DNA of 64,000 nt, from positions 41,240 through 105,239 of the forward strand of contig CADECW010000009.1 of assembly GCA_902825855.1 (NCBI GenBank), in the 5' to 3' direction. The notes below the pieces were generated by a model, which made no database searches, had not been told where the DNA came from, and worked only from the letters and a program-made list of their open reading frames with translations. Below, piece after piece: positions 54,007 through 62,010 of the stretch. The translations under genes were made by a program, and so were the position numbers. How positions within the stretch are numbered: position 1 is the stretch's first letter; each line of letters begins with the position of its first letter. The DNA comes from an uncultured Rhodospirillales bacterium (GTDB lineage: Bacteria; Pseudomonadota; Alphaproteobacteria; Reyranellales; Reyranellaceae).

Positions 54007-54747
54007 GTGATGATTACGCTGCATTCAATTACCATGAAGGTGGGACGGGCGGAGCGGACGAGACTTCTGTTGAATGATATCGATTGGGAAATTCCGACGC
54101 GGTCCCGCATCGTGATTCTCGGCCAGGACGCTGAGGTCAATACGGCCTTTCTCGAGATCATAAGCGGCGCCCAGATGCCGACCTCCGGGTGGGTCGAGCG
54201 ACTGGGAATGGTTTCTCCAGTCTCGAACCTTGTCCGTTATGGCGGGGGCCGCCTGACGGGACGGCAGATCGTTCATCGTCTGGCGAGGGTCTATCGCGCC
54301 GATGGCAAGGAGGTCGAGGCGTTCGTAGACAGGCTGGGCCTGCTGGGAGATGCGTTGGGTGTTCAAGTTCGGCTGCTGAGCCGGGCGATGCGTCAGCGGT
54401 TGGGGCTGGCACTATTCTATGGACTGCCCTGCGACCTTTACCTGTTCGAGAACCGGGTGAGCTTCGGGCCGCCGGAACTGGCGGACAGATTTCGGCTGGC
54501 TTTCGAGACAAGGCAGAAGGAGGCGACCATGATACTGGCAACGTCGGTTGCACGTGTTGCCCGGAACTACGGCGGGAGCGGCTATCTCCTGCACCACGGA
54601 CGTCTCTATGCGATGAATAGCGTCGAGGCTGCAATTGCGGCTCACGAGTACTTGGGCAGCCGACAACCGGCAAAGGCAATGCCGTCGAAGGCTGACAGTC
54701 CGGCTGTTCATCTTGGTGGTCCCGAAGTGGAAACGGTCGGAGTGTAA
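54007..54747 (+). CDS. KpsT-like ABC ATPase homologue with lost catalytic motifs
   Basis: About 246 residues with the overall layout of capsule/O-antigen export ATPases (LHSITMKVGRAERTRLLLNDI, then VLGMVSPVSNL-like Q-loop region). Every active motif is altered: Walker A is GQDAEVNT (G39-T46; Lys replaced by Asn45), the signature is LSRAMRQRL (124-132) in place of LSGGM/Q, Walker B is LYLFEN (E148-N149 for D-E), and the H-loop reads ATSVARV with no His. The gene is otherwise uninterrupted, so it is probably expressed but cannot hydrolyse ATP normally. Role unknown: structural partner, regulator, or gene in decay. The likely permease partner is the convergent gene at 54.8-55.7 kb. Confidence 0.8.
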   Translation: MMITLHSITMKVGRAERTRLLLNDIDWEIPTRSRIVILGQDAEVNTAFLEIISGAQMPTSGWVERLGMVSPVSNLVRYGGGRLTGRQIVHRLARVYRADGKEVEAFVDRLGLLGDALGVQVRLLSRAMRQRLGLALFYGLPCDLYLFENRVSFGPPELADRFRLAFETRQKEATMILATSVARVARNYGGSGYLLHHGRLYAMNSVEAAIAAHEYLGSRQPAKAMPSKADSPAVHLGGPEVETVGV

Positions 54748-54839
54748 ACCGCTTGGAGGCTTTGTTCGGCCCACCTGAACTCTCACAGAAGGTGGGCGGG
54801 AACTACCACCTTGTTCATGCCCGGGCGCAGGACTTCACG

Positions 54840-55670
54840 CTACAGGCGATTCGTGCGTATGGTGGCTCGATGGGCGGCGATGCCCAACAACAAGGCGACA
54901 GCCATCGCCATGCCGAAGTATTCGAGGTCCATCGTGATGACCGGGTAGTTGCCATACAGCCCGAGGCGGAACCACTCGATGCCATGGGCAAGTGGATTCC
55001 AGACGACGACGTTTCGAAAGAACGGTGGCAGCAGATCGACGATGTAGTACGCGCCAGATAAGACGAGAAGTGCGCGTCCGGGAATTGCATAGATGTATGT
55101 CCAGAGTGGGAATCGCCGGGAGATTGCCGCATTCACCAGGCCAATGCCGATTCCGCCTACTGCGAACAATCCCAGCGCCAGGAGGCAAGCCCTGGGGTCT
55201 TCCGGCGCAGCACTGAGACCATAGACCCACATGGCGGCAAACCATCCCGCCAACGCCGTAAATATGAGTGCAGCTTCAGCGCCGATGCTGGCGAAGACCG
55301 TGTCCGTACTGCTGATGCGGGGAAGACGATGCGCTGCATCGTATCGAATGTCCCGCGAGCGAACCGAAAGACGCAGAAACACGTAGAAAGGAAAAACGCC
55401 TGAAGAGACAAACAGCACAGTCGATGTCCCAAACGTCGGCAGTATGCCTTTGAACTGCGCCCGGAAGATGGTGATGGCTGCAATGAGAAGGATCGGCTCT
55501 GCCAGTGCAAGTACGCCACCGAAGCGAGAGGTGCTGAACCGTCTATCGAACTCCTGGACCATCAGGAACGCAATGATTGAGGCCCAGTCGCCGATCGCCT
55601 CTACAAGCTTGCGCAGCGGCACCTTCGGGACAGCAATCGCGTTGAAGGCTTCGCGCCGCTTCATCAGCAT
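54840..55670 (-). CDS. kpsM: ABC-2 permease of capsule exporter (KpsM-like)
   Basis: About 276 residues, six hydrophobic segments. VQEFDRRFSTSRFGGVLALAE is the KpsM/BexB N-terminal region; PLWTYIYAIPGRALLVLSGAYYIVD and WNPLAHGIEWFRLGLYGNYP are the conserved C-terminal marks. ATG 55670 has GGAG six nt upstream; the GTG at 55682 is less likely. It faces the KpsT-like gene on the opposite strand (convergent, 92-nt gap), unlike the usual kpsM-kpsT operon. No intact ATPase partner of this type is in the window, though Wzt could be tested as one. Confidence 0.88.
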   Translation of the reverse strand: MLMKRREAFNAIAVPKVPLRKLVEAIGDWASIIAFLMVQEFDRRFSTSRFGGVLALAEPILLIAAITIFRAQFKGILPTFGTSTVLFVSSGVFPFYVFLRLSVRSRDIRYDAAHRLPRISSTDTVFASIGAEAALIFTALAGWFAAMWVYGLSAAPEDPRACLLALGLFAVGGIGIGLVNAAISRRFPLWTYIYAIPGRALLVLSGAYYIVDLLPPFFRNVVVWNPLAHGIEWFRLGLYGNYPVITMDLEYFGMAMAVALLLGIAAHRATIRTNRL

Positions 55671-55717
55671 CGGCTGCTCCACATCACCAGCGAGAAGAGG
55701 TCACGGCCGTTCGCGCA

Positions 55718-55828
55718 TCAACGGCTTCCCTCTCCGGACCGCAACTCCTGCGTTGCCGCCCCAAGCGCCGCTGCGGCAAGCCTCTCCCGCTGCATGATAG
55801 TCTCGAAGATCCAGGAACGATGCGGCCC
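55718..55828 (-). pseudogene. Probable kpsE (capsule inner-membrane protein) C-terminal scrap
   Basis: In one minus-strand frame, 36 codons ending in TGA read SWIFETIMQRERLAAAALG then AATQELRSGEGSR. This fits the conserved KpsE/RkpR stretch of the type (Y/F)ETLMLEREFAExAxxxAxxxLE that precedes the last membrane helix, which is absent here. It lies just upstream of kpsM, where kpsE often sits. The match covers only ~23 residues and was judged by eye, so this is tentative. Confidence 0.35.
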
Positions 55829-56136
55829 AGTACCCGTGGAAGCGAGCGCTGGAAAGGCCCCGACTGCGCAGTGGCCGCAAGAGGTCTTGGGCGGTCATGC
55901 GATTCCCTCTTCTAGGCACGAACTGCAAAGCACATGGCCGCGATCCTGATGCGCCTCCTGACGCGCCGATGAGATCGCCAATGCCTTGATAGCCGTCGAG
56001 CGCTTCGTCCCGGGCGCCTATGCTGAAAGTACGGCGCATGTTCCTGAGAGCGTCGACGCTTCTTCTTCGAAGACAGCCTGCATATTCGACCTTACCTTTT
56101 ACTTCAAACTCTCCGATCGCGTGCACCGGAGAGACC
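55829..56136. other. Non-coding or decayed DNA between kpsM and DUF6165 genes
   Basis: About 300 nt with no convincing gene on either strand. A minus-strand frame stays open (VEYAGCLRRRSVDALRNMRR) but shows no family features. Next to the kpsE-like scrap, this may be debris of a deleted gene. Confidence 0.4.
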
Positions 56137-56520
56137 CTAGTACTTTGCATAGCTCTTCTCTTCAACGATTGCCGAACCGAGCAGCTCATTCAGCTGACGT
56201 TTCAATGCCGCTCTCCGATCGTTTTCGATGTACACGGTGCGCGCCAGGCGGATAAAGCCTTCGTCGAACACTTTGCGCCGTTCGCAATCCCGCTTTCCCT
56301 CTTCGATGTGCCACAGCCGTGCATTGACCTCGAGCAACTCCTCGAACAGGGGCCCATAGTCCGCCTTCGTCCCAAGCTCCTGATCGGCAATGCTCTCGAG
56401 GAGCCGCAGCTCGTGAGCGACGTTTTGGCGCTTTGCTTCATCCTCGAGGTGTTTGAGCTTGATACGCAGGATGGTGATCTTGTCGAGCAGCTCTCCCGCC
56501 GAGATTGGTACTCTGATCAA
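56137..56520 (-). CDS. DUF6165 family protein
   Basis: About 127 residues, acidic and helical. The opening MIRVPISAGELLDKITILRI is the family signature, followed by VAHELRLLESIADQELG and LFEELLEVNARLWHIEEGKR. Such small proteins commonly sit beside GT9/TPR glycan genes; their function is unknown. Its start overlaps the end of the upstream GT gene by 83 nt in another frame, implying coupled translation or a lost stop codon in that gene. Confidence 0.85.
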   Translation of the reverse strand: MIRVPISAGELLDKITILRIKLKHLEDEAKRQNVAHELRLLESIADQELGTKADYGPLFEELLEVNARLWHIEEGKRDCERRKVFDEGFIRLARTVYIENDRRAALKRQLNELLGSAIVEEKSYAKY

Positions 56521-57970
56521 GGCCTGGTTCCCCGTCGTCTGTCAGTGGCGGCCACTCATTCAGCATCTTGTGGAAGGATTCGAGGACCGTCGAAGGATGA
56601 ATTTCCCCAATGCAGCGACAATTGCCGGACTGAAAGCTGACCTTGTCATTGCACTCGCAGGGTGCACAGGATTTGGTCAGGGAAACGGCTCTGCTTGTCG
56701 AGCGCAGAGGGGCTCGTGTCGCAGGATTCGTTGGCCCGAAGATAGCGATGAGAGGAATTCCAAGCGAGTTTGCGACATGCATGACTCCGCTGTCGTTACC
56801 GACGAAGAAGGAACAATCACACATTCTCCTGGCCATCTCCTCGATGGAGCCGCCAGTCATGTCCTCGGTTCCCTCGACATATTCTTCTGACGTGCCGAAG
56901 GACGCCACGCGAAAACCCAGTCTCTGCAAGCTCGCGGCGAACTCGGAGTAGTAGGGCCAGCGCTTGCTTGCCCAGAACCCCGTCTTGGAACCACCATGCA
57001 GGCCGACTAGCTTGCCGGCCGGTCGCCTGTACGCCACCTCGCCGAGGTAGTATTGGCGCGTGTCACGTTCGTCGTAGTCGATGCCCAGGAGCTGCTTTGC
57101 CGCTTCGAAGTTGAATACCGCTTCATGTAGATGGTGATCGGGCCGAAACTCTGCCCAATCTCGTGACCACACGACGCGACGGGCGTTGAAACGAACTCGT
57201 GCGGGGCCAAAGCAGTGCGTGATGAACACTGTGTCGTATCGCTTCGACAGGACATGGGGTCGGAGCGAAAATACGGCGTTCACCCACTTCGAGTTCTGCA
57301 GCAAGAACAGACTGTTCGAATAATCCTCCGATACGACGATATCGATCCGGTGCCGCAGCTGTTGGGCGAGATGGCGGATCAGAGGGGACACATGGGTCAT
57401 GTTTCCAATTCCGGATCCGATGCCAAGCAGCAACGGGCGCCCGGCAGTGCGCACGATATTCAATATCGCGTCGCGCTGACCCTTGTAGCTGTAGCGCGCT
57501 GAGTTCGTGAGGGCAGCATTACTTCGCCACAGATAATACTTCTCATCGTCGAACAGACGACGCAGTTCGTTCACCCAATCCGAGATCACTTCCGGAAGCA
57601 CTATGCCGGATCTCTCGAGGAGATGGGGCACGTTCCCCGTATTCGAGCCAATGACCGGCTTTCCGAATCGATGAGCTTCGATGCACACGCGGCTGAAGGT
57701 CTCGATAAACCGGTAGCTGGGAACGACAACGACCTTGGCGAGATTGTATAGGGTGGAGATCTCGTCCGTTCGAGGGTGGATCAGGACATTCGCGGTCCCA
57801 TTCTCGCGAACGAGCCGCCGTGCTTCGCTCTCGTCCGTCTGACTGGCAATCGCGACAAATGGAATGTCCGGGCACCTGGCCGCGATGTCGAGGATGAACT
57901 TATATCCCTTGTCCTCCCGGGAATTGACCAGGAGGACAAAATCTCGAAGGGATTGCTCCACGATCGTCAT
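56438..57970 (-). CDS. GT4 donor-domain fused to GT9 heptosyltransferase-like domain
   Basis: About 510 residues. Residues ~10-175 are the C-terminal (donor) Rossmann half of a GT4 enzyme (FVLLVNSREDKGYKFILDI, FIETFSRVCIEAHRFGKPVI with E-x7-E) without its N-terminal half. Residues ~178-480 are a complete GT9 domain (LLGIGSGIGNMTHVSPLI, GLHGGSKTGFWASKRWPY, GNDSGVMHVANSLGIPLIAI). A Cys cluster (CAPCECNDK...CRC) is near the end. The ATG overlaps the upstream stop by 4 nt, and the missing GT4 half ends that upstream protein. The last ~27 residues overlap DUF6165 and are probably not native. Confidence 0.82.
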   Translation of the reverse strand: MTIVEQSLRDFVLLVNSREDKGYKFILDIAARCPDIPFVAIASQTDESEARRLVRENGTANVLIHPRTDEISTLYNLAKVVVVPSYRFIETFSRVCIEAHRFGKPVIGSNTGNVPHLLERSGIVLPEVISDWVNELRRLFDDEKYYLWRSNAALTNSARYSYKGQRDAILNIVRTAGRPLLLGIGSGIGNMTHVSPLIRHLAQQLRHRIDIVVSEDYSNSLFLLQNSKWVNAVFSLRPHVLSKRYDTVFITHCFGPARVRFNARRVVWSRDWAEFRPDHHLHEAVFNFEAAKQLLGIDYDERDTRQYYLGEVAYRRPAGKLVGLHGGSKTGFWASKRWPYYSEFAASLQRLGFRVASFGTSEEYVEGTEDMTGGSIEEMARRMCDCSFFVGNDSGVMHVANSLGIPLIAIFGPTNPATRAPLRSTSRAVSLTKSCAPCECNDKVSFQSGNCRCIGEIHPSTVLESFHKMLNEWPPLTDDGEPGLDQSTNLGGRAARQDHHPAYQAQTPRG

Positions 57971-60030
57971 TGAAGAGACAGTCGTTCCTTTGGCACCGAG
58001 AAGACGATCGGGCATCGTACGCCAAATGCGCTTTCCACCACGTCTCGTGTAAAGGCGGAGTTCACATAGACCGTGGTCGCTCGAGACAGGAGGTAGCGAA
58101 ATTCGGCCCGGGGAATCGGTTGGTCGCATTCATCGAAGAAGTGTTCGTCTTCGTCGTGATGCCCGAGCACCTCGCGCCAATAGTGAATTCCGTAGATATA
58201 GGGGATATTCGTGAAGTTCAGCGCCTCTGCAGCTCGCAAGCCCATCCCGGAAATTGCATGCACCAACTGAGCGCCGGTTTCGAGAAAGAACCGGCGCATC
58301 TCAGCGGGGCTTTCGTCAATGAAGCAGAAGCGGAAGCCGTTCACCTCGCCAGATTGACCCTTCAGGTCGGGCCGTGTTCCAACGATTATCGGCGAGTACC
58401 CGAGCGCGCTGTAATGGTCGGCCATGCTCTCCAGAAAATGCTCACCGCCGCCGAACTTGTAGCTTCCGTTTCGCGACATCACGATCGCTGTGGCGCCGTT
58501 GACGAATGGGCGACGGGTGCTCCCATAGATCGGTTCGAATGATTGGAGATTGGCGAAGCTGTCATCGAGGGCACCGCATCGGATCAAGTCCAACAGCGCC
58601 TCCCGTCGCCAAAAATGCATGCCTCGATATGAGAGGAAACCCGATCGAGGATCCACATTTTCGGCGAGCTCCGACAGCAGCTGCCTCGAAATGACTTGTC
58701 GCGGCATGTGCGGCGAGAACCGCAGCCACGTAAATGGTGATCTCGAAAGGGCTCGATCGAGGCTTTCGCTTCCCGACGCAGGAGTGAGCGGCATCCCGTT
58801 GGCCCCGAGTGCGTCAAACGCAACCAACTTGCCTTCCTTCAGGATCGCGTTTGCAAACGTCTGATCCTCTGCCTCTTCTCGGCCGCTCAGAAAGCGCAGC
58901 GTGCGAAGCTGGAACGCCGCTGCCTGGTTGTCGGGTGCCAGGCGGAGCAGCTGCTCGGACACGGCAAGGGCGTCGGCGACCTGCCCGCAGCCGATGAGCG
59001 CCTTGCTCTTCAGCGCCAGGTGCTCAGTGAACTCTGCGCGGTCCTGAATGACTTCGTCCAGCAGCGCGATGCACTCCCCGTAGCGCTTCACTTCGTACAG
59101 TAGCCGCGCGGCGGCAAGAGCGGCGGCTGGCGTTGGCTCGAGCCGAAAGACTTCCATCAGCAGGGAGGCGGATTCGTCGGCCAGGGCGAGGCGCTCTCCC
59201 TCGCCCTTGGCGCTTTTCATCATCCGCCGGAGGGCCGCCCCCAGTTCTCTCTTGATGTTGATGTTGCTTGGGTCAAGGCGTAGGGCGGCGCGCAGGCTAG
59301 GTAACGCCAGTTCCATCTGGCCCAGGCGCATATGAGCTACGCCGCAGTACAGTTGGGCTTCGGTATTGTCGGGAGCGATCCGCGCGACCGAGGCCAGCAC
59401 ATGGGACGCTCCCTCTGGATCGCCGGCGTACAGCCGCCCGCGCCCGAGGGCCAAGAGTACGCCCAGGTGGTCTCGCGTTGTATCGAGGTAGATCGCGCTC
59501 AGCTTCTTGAGATCGGTCCACGCCCTGGCTTTGAAGTGCTGCTTGGCTCTGGGGGCAACGACTTGAGCTTCAATTCGATTGATCGCGGAAACAAGCTCGT
59601 CATCGCGTAGCGTCCGGAGATAGTCGATTATCGCGGGCAGCTTCACATCGGGCGTCTTGTGCGCACTTTTCTGGGTTGGCTTTCCAGTCGCCGGGTCGTC
59701 GTGGTTTGCGAACGACCGATCCGGACGCCGTTGCGGCTTCAAGAGAGGCACCACCGGCGCAGCGTACACTCCGAACCGACTCAGATAGTGGAGGAGGGGG
59801 TTGACGCCCGTTTCAGTGATCGTTGGATGAAGGCGCCGATAGTATTGAGTATCGAACTGGCTAGAGGGGTTCCTGTTCTCGTGCGCTCCGAAATCCAGGA
59901 AGTGAACGACAGGGTCTACTCCGGCCTCGGCAACATCTTGGTACTGCTGCAGATAATACGCTCGATTGAAATAGGGAGATGAAGCCAGGACAGCCAGCTG
60001 GTGGGCATCGACGCGTCGCTCACTCACCAT
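57967..60030 (-). CDS. DPxxHY module + TPR + GT4 acceptor-domain protein
   Basis: About 687 residues. The N-terminal module (FNRAYYLQQYQDVAEAGVDP, HFLDFGAHENRNPSSQFD, NPLLHYL) matches two other proteins here. Residues ~180-400 are tetratricopeptide-like repeats (ALGRGRLYAGDPEGASHVLA, HMRLGQMELALPSLRAALRL). The last ~175 residues are an N-terminal GT4 half (GGGEHFLESMADHYSALGY, PYIYGIHYWREVLG, VYVNSAFTRDVV) that stops exactly where the donor half should begin. That half is encoded by the next gene. ATG 60030 is assumed; 60093 is an upstream alternative. Alternative reading: one long gene with a frameshift. Confidence 0.8.
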   Translation of the reverse strand: MVSERRVDAHQLAVLASSPYFNRAYYLQQYQDVAEAGVDPVVHFLDFGAHENRNPSSQFDTQYYRRLHPTITETGVNPLLHYLSRFGVYAAPVVPLLKPQRRPDRSFANHDDPATGKPTQKSAHKTPDVKLPAIIDYLRTLRDDELVSAINRIEAQVVAPRAKQHFKARAWTDLKKLSAIYLDTTRDHLGVLLALGRGRLYAGDPEGASHVLASVARIAPDNTEAQLYCGVAHMRLGQMELALPSLRAALRLDPSNINIKRELGAALRRMMKSAKGEGERLALADESASLLMEVFRLEPTPAAALAAARLLYEVKRYGECIALLDEVIQDRAEFTEHLALKSKALIGCGQVADALAVSEQLLRLAPDNQAAAFQLRTLRFLSGREEAEDQTFANAILKEGKLVAFDALGANGMPLTPASGSESLDRALSRSPFTWLRFSPHMPRQVISRQLLSELAENVDPRSGFLSYRGMHFWRREALLDLIRCGALDDSFANLQSFEPIYGSTRRPFVNGATAIVMSRNGSYKFGGGEHFLESMADHYSALGYSPIIVGTRPDLKGQSGEVNGFRFCFIDESPAEMRRFFLETGAQLVHAISGMGLRAAEALNFTNIPYIYGIHYWREVLGHHDEDEHFFDECDQPIPRAEFRYLLSRATTVYVNSAFTRDVVESAFGVRCPIVFSVPKERLSLQ

Positions 60031-60362
60031 ATATCTCACAAGACAGGACAGGTATCGGCAGACCCCGCCCAAGTGCGTACCAAAGCTGACCAAGCGCGTG
60101 CTCTACAAACAGCTAACTGAAAAATGCCAAGTCACTTACTGATCTGACGGGTATAGCGTATGTCTGGTTGAGCAGTCTACGCTCGTATGCAATGTAGAGC
60201 GCCGCTCAATGAACGCGGGGTGGCGTCCCGCGATCCGCGCAGGAAAGAAGAAAGAGTGATCGATCAATTGGAGTTGCCTATCGCACGTCGCGGTGCCTTG
60301 TTGAATTTCGTGGCAGGCGCGTTCGAGAGATGTCGAGCGCCTCGAACTAACAATACGCCACA
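60031..60362. other. Divergent intergenic region
   Basis: About 330 nt (270 nt if the longer upstream start at 60093 is used) between divergent genes. No gene recognised. It should hold promoters for the minus-strand glycosyltransferase genes and for the MarR-type regulator. Local AT content is raised near 60115-60185, but I could not assign a well-spaced promoter. Confidence 0.35.
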
Positions 60363-60836
60363 ATGACTGGGTCGATCCCGGTCGACCGGCCGATCCTCGT
60401 GGATGCTTTGCTATCGGTCCTGGCATTTACAAACCGGCTCGAATTCTGTAATCGCGGCCTGACACTGACTGAATGGACTGCGCTGAATGAGATTCCGTCT
60501 GAAGGTGACGGCTTGGCTTTGAAGAAGTTGATTGCCCACACCGGCCTGGCGATGCCGCAAATCGGAGTGACAGTCACAAAGCTCCAGGGCAGGGGGCTCG
60601 TTCGCGAAGTGTCAAGTACGGCGGATCTCTGCTCACAGCGGTTTGTGCTTTCCGGGTCGGGACTGGTGCTGCGGAATGAAATCCTGGAGACATTCGCCAA
60701 AGTCGAGGCGAATGAGCTTGATCAGTCGCAGTTGCAGGCTCTGAGTCGTTCGGCGCGTATAGTACGCAGACTTTCGAGAAAGCTGGACCAGGTCGAGGTG
60801 CAGGAAGCGCCGGCTGCAGCCAAGGTCGAAGGTTGA
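60363..60836 (+). CDS. MarR-type winged-helix regulator
   Basis: About 157 residues. LTLTEWTALNEIPSEGDGLA leads into a helix-turn-helix (LKKLIAHTGLAMPQIGVTVT, KLQGRGLV), and a short wing follows (REVSSTADLCSQRFVLSGSG). Long helices at both ends would form the dimer interface. It starts a small + strand group with the pyruvyl transferase (30 nt apart) and divergent from the TPR-GT operon, so local control of the capsule genes is likely (inference). Confidence 0.7.
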   Translation: MTGSIPVDRPILVDALLSVLAFTNRLEFCNRGLTLTEWTALNEIPSEGDGLALKKLIAHTGLAMPQIGVTVTKLQGRGLVREVSSTADLCSQRFVLSGSGLVLRNEILETFAKVEANELDQSQLQALSRSARIVRRLSRKLDQVEVQEAPAAAKVEG

Positions 60837-60866
60837 CCCACGGTCGCTGGCGATGAAAGTTCGTCC

Positions 60867-61895
60867 ATGACCGGGCCGAAGCGCGCGCCTCGGCGTGTTC
60901 TGCTGATCGGCGCCTATGCCAATGGCAACGTTGGCGATATGTACCAGGCTGATGCAATCGCTCGCGAACTGCTCACGGTCGATCCGACCTTGGAGGTATG
61001 GTCGGCGTCTCCCTCTCTACGTGCATCAGAGTATCCAGCTCGGCGGCACCAGGTTCTTCCCTCGGCTGCAGTCAGGGATCCTGAGGTCCTGAACTCCTTC
61101 GACCTGATTCTGGTCGGGGGCGGCGGGCTGCTCGCGGCACGGCATGCGCCGCTACCGGAGCCCGACTGGGTGAATTCCATCAAGACCACCATGTGCGGTC
61201 TTGCGCTTGGTTGTGCCGGCCCCGCTCTGGCCGAAGCCTCGCAGTTCATTCAAAGATGCAATCTCTTCTCCGTACGAGATGAGTTCTCTGCCAGGGCTGT
61301 AGCGCCGATCCGCAGTGCTGTGGATATTGTGCTCGATCCCGTCTTCTTGAGCGACTTTGACCTACGGCCACGTCTGAAATCGGCTGACACGCGGGGAATT
61401 GCATGGATACCCGGAAAGTTGGTGTCCGACACGCTGGACTTCTACGGCCGCCTCAACCGGGATGCGTTCGCAAGGAAGGCCGACGTCTATATCTCGCTGA
61501 ACGAGGAGACCGACAAAGACAGCGGCTTCGAGGAGATGTTCGGGGCGGGGGTGCGCTACCTGGGGGCGCTGGAGGCCTTTGGCAGGCTGCTTCAACCGAG
61601 AAGCTTTGCTGTCAGCGAACGTTACCACGGCTGCATCTTCGCCCTGAAGATGGAGGTGCCCTGTTTTGGAATGACGTTGCGAAGCGACACGGTGACGTCA
61701 AAGATCTCCGAGCTTTACCGCAGGCTCGGCCTGTCGGACGCGTTGATCGGTGTTGCCGGCAACCTGAACCGCAAGCGCCTGAATACAATGTCAAAGACTT
61801 GCTTCGACTTCTCGAGGATTACCAGGGTGCGTCGGCGGGAGCGCGCCAGGCTTCACGAGTTCCTGCAGTCGTGCCTGGACGAGGCCGGCAGGTGA
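60867..61895 (+). CDS. Polysaccharide pyruvyl transferase family protein
   Basis: About 342 residues. VLLIGAYANGNVGDMYQADAI at the start and FDLILVGGGGLLAARHAPLP in the N-half, then AVSERYHGCIFALKMEVPCF in the C-half, are the family's GT-B-like marks. These enzymes move pyruvate from PEP onto a glycan sugar to give a ketal, adding negative charge. It follows the regulator by 30 nt. The acceptor is unknown. Confidence 0.87.
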   Translation: MTGPKRAPRRVLLIGAYANGNVGDMYQADAIARELLTVDPTLEVWSASPSLRASEYPARRHQVLPSAAVRDPEVLNSFDLILVGGGGLLAARHAPLPEPDWVNSIKTTMCGLALGCAGPALAEASQFIQRCNLFSVRDEFSARAVAPIRSAVDIVLDPVFLSDFDLRPRLKSADTRGIAWIPGKLVSDTLDFYGRLNRDAFARKADVYISLNEETDKDSGFEEMFGAGVRYLGALEAFGRLLQPRSFAVSERYHGCIFALKMEVPCFGMTLRSDTVTSKISELYRRLGLSDALIGVAGNLNRKRLNTMSKTCFDFSRITRVRRRERARLHEFLQSCLDEAGR

Positions 61896-62010
61896 TGCAG
61901 TTGACTCGCATGAACGTCGAACCATCCGCCACCAGGCAAGGAATGTCGGAGTAGCCAATCGGCGTGCCCGTGCTGGAAACGACTGTCACCGTCCCAAGGT
62001 TCATTGTCCA

